64,000 bases of DNA from positions 26,967,090 to 27,031,089 of the forward strand of contig NC_084591.1 in the NCBI RefSeq assembly GCF_033807715.1, in the 5' to 3' direction. The notes under the pieces were generated by a model, which was not told the DNA's origin, made no database searches, and saw only the letters and a list, made by a program, of their open reading frames with translations. The position numbers were made by a program, and so were the translations under genes. Positions 11,157 to 21,859 of the stretch are shown here, one piece after another (position 1 is the first letter of the stretch; every line of letters starts with the position of its first letter). The DNA is from Cololabis saira (Eukaryota > Chordata > Actinopteri > Beloniformes > Belonidae).

Positions 11157-13492
11157 CTGAGGAGAAGACATGTCACATGATTCATCAATTAACAGTTAAT
11201 CGAACAAAGCTGATGAGATGGCATCAGCTGATGAATATGTTGACATCTGTGTAGATCATTATATTTTTATGGTCTCGCTAAACATGTAATAAATCATACA
11301 CTCAGACAACTACAATTACTAGAACACAAACTGTGCTCTGCCAGAATGATCATTTGCAAAAATGAGCTTAAAGACAAGAAAAAGAAGGAATAAAATGAAC
11401 AGAGCTCGTGTGTGTGTGTGTTTGAAAATGATAAAATTCCAAGGTAATCACACAGAAAAATTATAGATTTTGTTTCTGATGTGCAGTGAGATTTTTACAG
11501 AGACTACATCTGCAACCACTGTGAATTTCACTAAAACTCACTGTTCCACACAAATCCCCTCTGGCTCATAACGCTTGCATACATCAAATGTCTTTGATGT
11601 GTTTATTCGCTGCATGTCGAGCATCACCACCACCAGCCCGTGTATGTAAATGCCTCAGTCTTATTCTCCGTCAGCCCCTTGTAAAACAATACATGACTGC
11701 GAATAAACATGCGTTTTACATTTTACCCCTCCTGTCTGGCTTGGGTGATTTTATTGAACTACAAAGTTATACATTTGCGAGCTGTTTGGGTTCATGCTTA
11801 TATTGTCGTGATATGCGTCTCCTGTCTCCCCTCATTCTGACTATGTTTTTCCACTACTGACTTTCTCTAGCAAATTTTTATTCTCGATGCATTGGTTTGT
11901 GACGCAAATGTCCTCATACAACCGGGCTCTCCTGTGCCAACCATTTCTGCCACTTTTGACTGTGTGTTCAAAATGTTTTCAGATTAGATTGGTTCTATTT
12001 TTCTCACCCAAAATGAACTAGAAATAATTCCACAGCCAGAGATTCTCACATATTAATTAATGATGCCCTTGGGGAAAAGAAGTGCCAAAGGCACAAGTAC
12101 ATCGACCCATCCATTTTCTATATTCCTTTTTCATCCTGTGGAAGGTTGAGCAGGCTGGAGCCCATCATCGCTGTTTGACATGAAAAATAAATAGTGATAT
12201 TCCTTTGTATAAATAATCTTGGCATATTTTTGTTTTTAATGGAATTTTTAGGCAATACTTTTGCCAATAATGCCTATTAATCTGTGAATGAATTTTGGAA
12301 AATGGTGGGAATTTTTACATACCACTAATGTATTTCTATGTCTGAGCAGGATTCTGCATAGCAACTGAAAGCTACAACAATGCAATCAAAAGTGCAATAT
12401 CTTTGAAAGAGCAAAGTCCAACTAACAAACTGTTGAAGTATGTTTTTTGTTTTGTTTTTTTGTTTTCGTCCAAAATGTCTCAATGGCTCAAAGTCATGGG
12501 ATGGCAGCGTATCAGTGGAACGTTGTGATGTGTAACAACTTTGTATGTGTGGCTGCAGTGAACATGTGTAGAGTCTAATCATTTATATGGAGTATTTTGT
12601 AATATCTCACTCTGATCCTGTATATCACTTATTACCTTAACCATTTCCTTTCACCCTTTGAGACTTATAAGTGAAATCAAAGTAGAAAAGAGAAACGACT
12701 GTATAAAAGGTCTGTGTTGCATGGGACCCTTGCATGGCATTCAGTGGATAAACAGCTAAATGAAGACTGTGTATTACTGTTATTTAGTGTCATTTCACAG
12801 GCAAATATTGACATTTTTTAAAATACCTAGTCATTTAATAATGTATATGAGGCCAGCGAAGCAATGCAGAATTCTGTCTTTAGGGATTCTTTTGTAAAAG
12901 TGCAACATTTTGAGCTGCGAATTAAAGGACTAATTGCATGTTTTTGTTGTAAAATCAAGGGCCAATCCCAATACACCCCCTACTTTCTACCACTAGCCCT
13001 AAAAAAGAAGCCACAGATTTTAGGGCACTTGAAATCTTCCCAGGGCCCTGTCCCAATACACCCACTACCCCTACTTTTCAGCACCACCCCTACATTTTGC
13101 GTGCTACGTCACTAAGTGGTTTACGTTCGGGTACGTAAGCGACTGCGTAGTTACGTTTGCACATACGTCACACTATATCAGGAAGCCGACAGCTAAAAGC
13201 TGTTTTAATTTCAGCTATAGCGCTGTTAATATGCCACTTTATTAAGTTTTAATATTTTTTCAGGCGTAAAAGTAAAAATCCCCAACCTGGGCTCAGTTTA
13301 TCCAAATAACGCCTGTTAAGAAATTTGATCCGATGTTTTCGGAGAAGAGCCGCCGGCTCGGAGCAGCAGCAGCTCACGGTCGGGTCAACCTGCGCCATCG
13401 TCCCGGGGAGAAACCTGCAGCTTTGTGGAGAATTACCGCTGGCTGAAATAAATAATTTATCATGATCAAAACTGCCTGCCGGCCGGCTCAGT

Positions 13493-13782
13493 AGCTGATT
13501 TATGGTTCCGCGTTAAATCGACGCAGAGCCTACGGCGTAGGGTACGGCGTAGGGTACGGCGTAGGGTACGGCGTAGGGTACGGCGTAGGGTACGGCGTAG
13601 GGTACGGCGTAGGGTACGGCGTAGGGTACGGCGTAGGGTACGGCGTAGGGTACGGCGTAGGGTACGGCGTAGGGTACGGCGTAGGGTACGGCGTAGGGTA
13701 CGGCGTAGGGTATGGCGCGCGTCGCTGCGTAACCTACGCCATAGGCTCTGCGTTGGTGTAACGCTGAACCATAAATCACCCT
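13493..13782. mobile_element. Harbinger-like MITE, copy B, with expanded interior
   Basis: The ends GCTGATTTATGGTTCCGCG, TTAAATCGACGCAGA and GTAACGCTGAACCATAAATCA match copy A at 6519-6648. The outermost bases are eroded and no clean TTA duplication is seen. Between the ends lies the 15-copy 12-bp array (13531-13710), then TATGGCGCGCGTCGCTGCG. Confidence 0.75.
13531..13710. repeat. Minisatellite (TACGGCGTAGGG)x15
   Basis: Exactly 15 head-to-tail copies of a 12-bp unit without a mismatch, 180 bp in total. Because 12 is a multiple of 3, every frame stays open and yields artificial repeats (PYAV, TLRR) that should not be read as proteins. Confidence 0.97.
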
Positions 13783-14485
13783 TTATTCTGGCGAGGTTTG
13801 AAAAAGACTTCGCAACAACGGGCAAGCGAGTGATTATGTACATTCACTGAGTGAAAATTATGAAAGTAAAATATATATTTCTCGCTAGAAATGTAATCAA
13901 AACACATTTTTATGCAGAAACTAACTCAAAATATAAATTTTATTTACTAAAAAATAAGAAATGTCTGCCATGTTTTTTTTTTTGATTCAGTCCGCAAATG
14001 ACGACGAAAAGCATTCTGGGAAATTTTTCTGGCCCTAGATCAGCTAGGGTGCATCTGAAAACCCAGATTCATAGCCACTACCCAGATGAAAAGAGGAATT
14101 GGGACACCACTACCCTCACGGGAACGCGGAAAATGTAGGGGTAGGGCTGAAAAGTATGGGTAGTGGGTGTATTGGGACAGGGCCCAAGTGTCTCATGCAG
14201 TAATTGATACTTGGGTATACCCTTAGTCGCACAGAATATAATAAATGAGAAGTGTAGCATTTCAATAACAGCTACTTGTCTGAGGCCATTAGAGAGAAAC
14301 GGAAGATATACTGTATGTTTTTGCTTTGCAACAATTACACTCAAGGTTAGAAGTGAAACATGTAACCCTCTAATCTAAAATACATGTGTTGGTTTTTAGT
14401 AGAAAAACTGACATTTTCTATAGTTTCCCTTTGCATTCCAAAAAGACACAGATGGATGTGAAATATGGGGTCAGCGGAGGCTCAC

Positions 14486-14597
14486 CCTGCAGCAGAGACG
14501 TTGCCGTGGTTACAGTCTCAGGGACTCCATCGACACTGTAGATGGACTGCAGGAACTCGGGGACACAATCATTTTCATCCGTTATCAACACTTGAAC
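14486..14597 (-). CDS. Cadherin exon 5: EC5/EC6 linker
   Basis: The acceptor ends ggcattaatcag before GTTCAAGTG; the donor is CTGCAGG followed by GTGAGC. The exon is 112 nt, phase 0 in and phase 1 out, residues 543-579. It encodes VQVLITDENDCVPEFLQSIYSV and continues to SLLQ. DENDCVPEF is a calcium-binding linker with cysteine at the usual asparagine/alanine position. Confidence 0.87.
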
Positions 14598-14839
14598 CTG
14601 ATTAATGCCAGTATGGTGGGAGAAGAGGAGAGAAGAGGAGAGAAGAGAAGAGAATAAAATTTGAATAAAATAACACAAAATCAACTTTCCTTTATTAACT
14701 TTCAAAACTATGAGACAACCGCATCAGCTTATCAGTATAGGACGTTGACCAAAAATCTTGATTTTATTTTGTAGCAAGCAAAAGTTGCCCATTCTGTTCA
14801 GGGAAGTCAAAAATAGCAAGGTTTTGCGGGTGATGCACC

Positions 14840-14842
<3 letters not shown>

Positions 14843-14906
<64 letters not shown>

Positions 14907-14949
14907 TGTGTCTGTGTCTGTGTCTGTGTGTGTGTGTGTGTGTGTGTGT
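14843..14949. repeat. (TG)n with (TGTGTC)n interruption
   Basis: About 107 bp of TG, interrupted by four TGTGTC-type units. Confidence 0.95.
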
Positions 14950-17059
14950 TTTTGACGAAAATCCGAAGCTGTCCTCCATCCTACAAGCTCCCTGTCACCA
15001 CAGTGTGTAAAGTGTGCTATGACAGCTGAGTAATAGTCCCTAAAAAAGCTGGGATAGGTTTTTCTCCATTACTGTCTTCTCTACCAACATGCAGTTGTGC
15101 AGGCATTTCCAGCTAAATCTGTTATATGAAATGAAACTACTGTGACATAATTGGGTAAAATCGAAGTTAAATATTTAAAATGAATCAAAATGTGCAAATG
15201 GGTTAACCAGTAATATTCATTTATGAATGAAGTTTTCAGATTCTGACAGTTCAAGCCCCAGAGCGTTCGTTCTTTATATTTCTTAGTTCAGTTTAGTTTA
15301 TGTCTAGATCGCACTTTTGACAAAAGCATTTTCCACAACAAAAAAACCCCAAAGGGGTGGGAAAAAAAAACAATAAAAAAAAAATAAAAAAATCAGTAAG
15401 CCCATAGGGCTGCTTGGTAACATTTCAAAACCACCCCTTCATGCCATTTCAACAGCCTTTGTTGCTCCTGTACTGTAATCTTTGAGTCCCATCAGGAGCA
15501 GAAACACCGGGTTTCAGCTGTTATACATTTCTGCTCTGTTCTTAGTGCAACTTTTTTTTCACTAAGAGGATTTAAGATGAAGAGCCCTTCTGAGAGCTGC
15601 TTGGATTTTTGACATTACTGGTTTATCCAAAATGTTCAAGATCATATCAGAATAGTGTGGTAATCTTTTCGATTAAAAACCTATTTCATGCCATGTCTTT
15701 TCCTTTCTGCCAATTTCCTCATAAAAAGGATGACACGTGTTTAAAAGTAACCTCTCCTCGTGCATGAGTGACTCCCTAACCCTGGGTTACACCCTCTGAC
15801 TTGTTTACCTGGCACCTCCACAGGTTAAAGAAATGTTGGTGGTGTTGAATTTTGAAAATCAACTCTATTCTCTATGGCGTGTCGTGTGTCTGACTTCCTG
15901 TCAGCTTAACCTACCCCGTGTAAATGGACTCAGTTTAGCCATGGCTCAGAGCCAGAGCAGACTTGGCACCTATCTTCAGTGGAACCGAGCAGACAGTGGC
16001 TTCTGGGACACTTCTAAACCACGCTGTAGCACTTCTGACGGGGCCGCTGTCACTGACAAGATTGGGCACAATTCACAAAGGCTGCTGCGGTGCCACCTGA
16101 TCATGTGGGAACCAGGGGCAAGGTTATCACCGAGGAGTGTAATGTCAGCAGGTCAGCACTTATCTCCTTGGGTACCACCGGGAGGTGTTTTAGAAGTGGA
16201 GCACTTCTGAGTGCTCACCGATCACTTGGATTTGTGAGATTGCCGTGTGTAAATTGATGCAGTTCGGCCACGGTTGAATGCAAAATTGACCTGGAACATG
16301 TATTTACAGCAAAGTGTCACTTCTGGGATGTTTCTGAAATTCTCAATGCCAACTGGTGGTACCACTGAGGCTGCATGTCCCCTATACCATAAGTAATGCT
16401 GCTTGCAGATGAATTTGCTCCCTGTATTTTTTTTACAGGAGAGATGTGCACAAAAAGCATGATTTGTTCGCTAAATGCAATGGTCTAGGTCTAGGAAAAT
16501 TATATCTACTTGGATGCAATAATTAATAGAAAGCTCAACGGTTTGATACCGTCTTCCTAAGGTGTTTTTTTTTTACACAGGCACCGACCATGCCTCTTTC
16601 CATAGAAAATGACTGGGATCCATGCAATGGAATCGATTTTATAGACATCAGATGTCATTGACCAGAATGGCCACAATTCAAAATAGCTGTCACAAGGCAA
16701 CCATACCGCAGCGTTCCAGCACCTTATGGAACCCCGAGGTTAAGCCTTTCACACCGCAGCACTATCAGAGTCAGTGGTTACAGACATTTGGCAGAATAGA
16801 TACCTATCAGCCAATTGCAATGGCTTGGTGATGCTTCAGGGAACGTCATTCATGCAATCTTCAGGTTGTTCACACATAACAGAGTGATTACAAGTGGCAA
16901 CTGCCTGCTTACAGATTACCTGTATGCAAGACTGCCAGACTGGACTGACATTTAGGTTATGTAAATGCTTTGCTTATGGTAGCCCTAAGGGTCAAAAATA
17001 TTACAACACTGAATAATAAATTGATATATAACACACAAAAAAAGTGACAGACTTGAACA

Positions 17060-17665
17060 GATGCAGTCCTAAACATTTACATTCACCTGGCCAGAACATC
17101 CGTCAGCCTCTCGGTCGCAGACTTGCGCATGCGCGCTGTGCCCTCCTCCGGTCTAGTTTGGAGAAGAGCGTTGCTCTGGCAACATCGTGCCTGCTAACGT
17201 TAGCTGGGGCTGCGACCGGGTGCTCTGCGTTTATGTGGCTAAACTTGAACTATTTCAGTGGTTAGCAAAGTCCTTTCCACAAATAACACATATCATTCTA
17301 CCTTTTACCAATACTGCCGTCGGGGCGTTTTAGAAATGTAAATTCCCCATTCACTGGACCGACAACTTTCACATGCTTCTCCACCCCCCACCTGTCCAGC
17401 TACAACGGGAGTCTGCCAGCGGAGCTGACCACGCCCACACACAGGGACAGCCAATCAGCGTCCACTTCAAGGTGGGACTTGTTTTCCACCCACAACTCAA
17501 GCACAAGCGGCCCACTGCACAAACAGAGTTCACAATATAGACAACTCCCAGACAGAAAAAGTAAAGTTAGAGATTAAAAAATAGATTAAGCGATTAAAAG
17601 ACATAACGTTCTAAATATGCCTGTAATTAATTAATCGCAAATAATTAATTTAACACCCCTAGTCA
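17060..17665. mobile_element. Probable hAT-derived fragment
   Basis: A locally CpG-rich block (17100-17240, 17400-17500) unlike its surroundings ends in AATTAATCGCAAATAATTAATTTAACACCCCTA at 17630-17661. That resembles a hAT-type right terminus. No matching left terminus or duplication is found, so the limits are approximate. Confidence 0.4.
17542..17608 (+). repeat. Direct repeat copy 1 (67 bp)
   Basis: The segment starts CAACTCCCAGACAGAAAAAG and ends AAAGACATAACG. It is repeated about 330 bp downstream at 17872-17938 with several substitutions. Confidence 0.75.
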
Positions 17666-17871
17666 GAATATATGTTTTGTTAATAGTGTCATCAATTCAT
17701 AAAAATAAGTCCACAAATAAATTCCCTGTGGTTGGCAATAAAGAATGATTTAAGAATAATAAAATGAGTTTCAGTCTAAAGTGATCTTCATGTCAGTGCA
17801 GTAGAAAAACATGAGCTGAGGGGAGGTGCAGAGGGAGTTGTGGTAGAGATTTTCACTTTAAGGATTACTGG

Positions 17872-17938
17872 CAACTCCCAAACAGAAAAAGTAAAGTTAG
17901 AGATTAAAATATAGAATAATCCATTAAAAAACATAACA
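17872..17938 (+). repeat. Direct repeat copy 2 (67 bp)
   Basis: The segment starts CAACTCCCAAACAGAAAAAG and ends AAAACATAACAC. It pairs with 17542-17608. Confidence 0.75.
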
Positions 17939-18214
17939 CGTGGCATAACATAACATATGGCAATTAATGCAGACTCTCTCTTTTTTAGTGTGGATTGATG
18001 GACACTAGCTGAGCAGAAACTTCCCACAATGCAATGCAGCGGCGTTTGGTTGCTAAGTGATACGTATATGTCATAAGTATAATATTAAGTATAATAATAT
18101 TATTATATAATATTAATATTATAATATTCGTATATAATAATATTATATAATGTCATCTTGTTTCGGCCAGAATGAACGGGAAATAGCGGAGCAGAGCGCT
18201 GCTACCGCTGCTTT

Positions 18215-18356
<142 letters not shown>

Positions 18357-18834
18357 TATGTTTGTTTACATAAATGGGAATAACTTAGCTGCGCTTTAAC
18401 ATAATAAATAGATAAATAATATTTAGAGTTAATAAACCCAGAGCTATTCTTGAAGCTGAATGTGACTGTAGTGTATGAGTTTAGCTCGGGTTTAGCTGAT
18501 TTATAGCTAAACTATCTGGACGCCTTAAGCGTCAGAAACAGCCTCCATGAAATCAATTGCTTTTCATGTCAAATTGATGACACATCTACTGTTACACCCC
18601 TCTGCATCCCTCCTGGCTTTGCTGCATCAGTGCAGGAGTTGATGCAGGGGAGTATTTGCTTCTTTGGCTGCACCTGTAAGGGTGTAGATATTACTTCCCT
18701 GGCATGGGTCACACGCGGCTCACAAATCCAGCTGCTGTTTGCCATGGGGTTTTTGGCACTGGGTTTGTCAGGCTTCTACATGCTAGATGTTACATTTTAG
18801 CAATAAAACCTTGACTTTTGTGATATGTTTGTTC

Positions 18835-18838
<4 letters not shown>

Positions 18839-18910
<72 letters not shown>
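18839..18910. repeat. (TA)n microsatellite
   Basis: About 36 uninterrupted TA units. Confidence 0.95.
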
Positions 18911-18914
<4 letters not shown>

Positions 18915-18944
18915 TTAATATAACATTCATTTTAATATTATAAT

Positions 18945-19040
18945 TCATTTTATTTTATCAAACCTTTACTTAATCAGGAAGTCCCTTGACACAAAGACCT
19001 CTTTTTCAAGGGAGACCTGGCCAAGAGGCGTGCCGATACG
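18945..19040. mobile_element. Dispersed teleost repeat fragment
   Basis: The sequence AACCTTTACTTAATCAGGAAGTCCC followed by CTCTTTTTCAAGGGAGACCTGGCCAAGA matches a motif I recognise as widespread in fish genomes. The parent element class is uncertain. Confidence 0.45.
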
Positions 19041-19691
19041 GTGTAAAAAACAGAATAAAAGGTTTACGTACAATTAGGACATCATAAAATAATTTAACTG
19101 CACCAACACCGTATATTATAATTAACTATAATACAACTAAAATAAACTAAATAAAACCTAGCCCACATCGCTCAGGTTTAGGAAAACATGCAGGATTAGA
19201 GTCCTCTAGTAGTCAATGTGACATTTTCTTTTCGGACACAAAACTGAAATTAAGCTTCAGCTGCAAAGTAAACAACAGACAACAACAACAGAGGAACATG
19301 GTTTAAGGAGCCAAGTTAAACTTTATGCCACATACGCATTTGAAACTGTATCAAAATCTAACCTTTCCTCCACAAAAATATTGCCCATCATTTCAGGTGA
19401 CACAATGAGAAACCCCAAAAACAGACCTTTTCGCGGATTACATTTTTTTTCTTCTTACTTGTGTTTTCAAATATTTTCTCTTCTCATGTCACACTTTTCA
19501 TAAAACTGTTTTAATGTCTCCAGGCCACCATATTTTCCAGCTGTCAGGAACAACAAAAAATCCCAAAGCAATACTAAATACCTGTGTGACAGTTGCAATA
19601 ATAAAACAACAAAGAGGAGCTGGTTTTTGGCTGTAGTTGAGTAAATTCTCTTCTGAGAATGTTGGCTGTATTTCTGCCTAATTAGGCTAAC

Positions 19692-19896
19692 CTCTGTGGC
19701 AGTGCTGAGGCTGCCAGGTTCCTCCGTGGCTCGCACCATCAGAAGGTAGCGTCGCTGGTCACTCTCGTAATCAAGCGTCCTGGTCAAACTGATCTCTCCC
19801 GTCTCCTGTTGAATGCTGAAAAGGCTGCTGGGATTGATCAGCAGGCTGTAGCTTATTTTCTGCTTTTGGAAGGAGATGGCCAACACAACGAGGAAG
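19692..19896 (-). CDS. Cadherin exon 4: EC5 core
   Basis: The acceptor is tttgtttcacag before CTTCCTCG; the donor is ACAGAG followed by GTTAGC, with T at +3. The exon is 205 nt, phase 2 in and phase 0 out, residues 474-542. It encodes FLVVLAISFQ, ISYSLLINPSSLFSIQQETG, the LDYE motif of RTLDYESDQ, and LLMVRATEEPG. These are the G/TG strand motifs of a cadherin repeat. The frame continues exactly from exon 3 (the split codon CC/C gives proline) into exon 5. Confidence 0.88.
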
Positions 19897-21633
19897 CTGT
19901 GAAACAAAAAGAATGAATATAAAAGAAACTGAAAAAAAGGAAAATAGAACAGTCTTTGCTATTTGATTTCATTTCCACCCATGTTGATTACCCATGTAGA
20001 ATTTTTTTTTTATTTTATTCTAAGCTTTAAGGAAACCAATTTCCCAATGACCCACATACTTTAAATACAGTAAATGAATACCTGTTTTTGTGTTTTTCAG
20101 ATTCTGCATTCACTAATAATGTTTTATGATTGTACAACAATATTTGAGAACACTGGTGTGACCAAATGAGTCCTTACAAATATGTATAATATCTGAGATA
20201 CGACACTGAAGGTGATATTTTATTTCCACTTTATTAGGGGCGGTATGAAAAATTATCACAAGATTGAAAAATAAATTACATTTACTTCAATTTCATTTTA
20301 AGGAAGTAAAAATGCATCAAAGTTATATTTGGTGCTGCCTTCAAAACACTTGGAACAGTAGGGCTTTTATCATGTTTTATTGCCATTCTATCTAAAGGAC
20401 AATGAAGACATTCAGGCACCCAATAAAGCAAACTAAGGTGGAATCTTTTCCTCTTTTCGGTCCTAAGGTGCCCAACAATAAGGGATCCTTGTTGCATTTC
20501 CCCTTTCACGTATACACTCTCTGTTGGGGACAGGTTAGGAGTGCTGACAGGCCATTCCGGTGCCCTCTTTTTCCACAGCCATACCTTATTAATGCATGTT
20601 GAATGTGGTTTTGCATTGTCTTGTTGAAAAATGCATGGGTGTCCCTGAAAAACATGTAGTCTTGAATACTGCTCAAAAATCTCAATGTACCTTTCTGCAT
20701 TAATAATTCCATTACAGAAGAGTAAGTGAACTTTGCCAAGGGCAAAGACACAACCCCATATCATAACAAACCTTGGCCTCTAACAGGTTGCTGATGAGAA
20801 ACTGGATTGTTCTTTTCATCTTTGGTATGGAGCACATAGCCCCCATTTCTTTCAGATTGATCTGGAATACTGATCCATCGGCCTACGGTGTGGTCTATCC
20901 CAGATGCCTCTGAGCCCAGAGACAATGATGGAAAGGAGGTTGAATTGAGGATTTGTACTGTAAGTCAGTCACATCTGCAAATGGTGTACAGTAACTCTGC
21001 ATTGCGGTGCAAATATTTCAAAAATATTCTTTGTTGATAAAATGGAGATCCTCTGCCTATGCTTCCTCTCCAGATGAGCCTTTTGAACCTTTTGAATGTG
21101 AATATATTTTTGTAAAACCAGGGTTTGGTTTCACATTTCAACATAAACCGCTTGAAATCAAATTACTTTCTTGAATTCATTGTTAACTCTGAAGTGCTCC
21201 TGTCCCAACAAAGTTTTTTGGAATGTTTCCAGTCCGAAATGCAGAAAATAGATATATATTAATAAATAAAAAGAAGACGACTATGAAAACATTAACTATA
21301 TTGGAATCATATTGGCTGTGATAAAATAAAATCCAAGTATATGTATTTTTTCATCTTCATCACTCGTTGATGCCGCATGTAAAATGATGATTTTACATGC
21401 TACAAGCACAACACCCAATAAATCCATGCTGATTTCTGGACTCTACTCTTCTGTTTGCTACACTTTTATTTTATATATTTTTCACATCAATAATGTATTA
21501 CTATTACTGTTCATTACTATTATTATGCAAAGTTACACAGTTTTTTATATTTATGTTTTACATATCATGATGCTGTCACACAGTTGAAATCCAACTATAT
21601 GTTACTGAGTAGGGTAACATATGCAGAACTCAC
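19897..21633. other. Cadherin intron 3 (1.7 kb)
   Basis: It is mostly occupied by the decayed Tc1-like element at about 20282-21000. The rest (21000-21633) is AT-rich with no gene. Confidence 0.6.
20282..20764 (-). pseudogene. Tc1-like transposase 3' fragment (decayed)
   Basis: A 160-residue open stretch on the minus strand starts MIWGCVFALGKVHLLF, contains IFQQDNAKPHS with a catalytic-type aspartate, and WPVSTPNLSPTES, where the third acidic residue (DD34E type) would lie. These are family signatures of the Tc1 transposase C-terminal half. The N-terminal half is missing or broken: upstream (20765-21000) only scrambled sequence is seen. The fragment has no known activity and is intronic. It belongs to a different copy from the remnant at 3480-4470. 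Confidence 0.8.
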
Positions 21634-21859
21634 GGCTGTCCCTCGGGCGTGTTCTCTGGTATGGAGATGGCGTAGCTGGTGTTGGTGAACTGTGGCGCCC
21701 TGGCCCCTGCCACAACAGAGAGCATGGCAGGTACGCTGTGGCTCCCTTTGCCATCAAGGGCCACCACGCTTAACAAGTACTCTCTCTCCCTCTGCAGCAC
21801 CAGCCCCGTGGTCACCACCTGGCCTGTCGTCTTGTCCACGGCAAAGCAGCCGTCACCAC
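21634..21859 (-). CDS. Cadherin exon 3: EC4 end and EC5 start
   Basis: The acceptor is ttttccatag before GTGGTGACGG; the donor is ACAGCC followed by GTGAGT. The exon is 226 nt, phase 1 in and phase 2 out, residues 399-474. It encodes GDGCFAVDKTTGQV, QREREYLLSVVALD, then AGARAPQFTNTSY and IPENTPEGQP. The inter-repeat position that would normally read DxNDNAPxF reads AGARAPQF, so this linker lacks the usual acidic calcium ligands. Confidence 0.9.

Larger units (their letters stand above)
13043..14185. mobile_element. Unclassified DNA transposon with long TIRs (1.14 kb)
   Basis: The left end GGGCCCTGTCCCAATACACC, extending through CACTACCCCTAC, is mirrored at the right end by GTAGTGGGTGTATTGGGACAGGGCCC and AAAATGTAGGGGTAGGGCTG. 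The inverted repeats span roughly 60 bp. The right flank AAGTG and the left-hand CACTTG at 13026-13031 suggest the true terminus may be slightly further out on one side. A second, divergent copy of the terminus (CCAATCCCAATACACCCCC) lies at about 12960. The interior holds no intact frame and carries the MITE at 13493-13782. Superfamily not determined. Confidence 0.6.
11157..14485. other. Cadherin intron 5 (3.3 kb)
   Basis: 11157-12950 is AT-rich with a short (GT)n at about 11408 and no recognisable gene or repeat. 12955-14185 is a composite inverted-repeat element holding a Harbinger-like MITE. Confidence 0.6.

Noticed and set aside
13531..13710. CRISPR-like array
   Set aside because: The units are 12 bp, contiguous and lack spacers, and the context is a eukaryotic intron.
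13466..13843. Proteins made of TLRR or PYAV repeats on the minus strand
   Set aside because: They are frame readings of the 12-bp minisatellite, whose unit length is a multiple of three; there is no start context, splice signal or family.
15833..16210. 125-residue plus-strand ORF in intron 4
   Set aside because: No recognisable domain; length is within chance expectation for a window this size.
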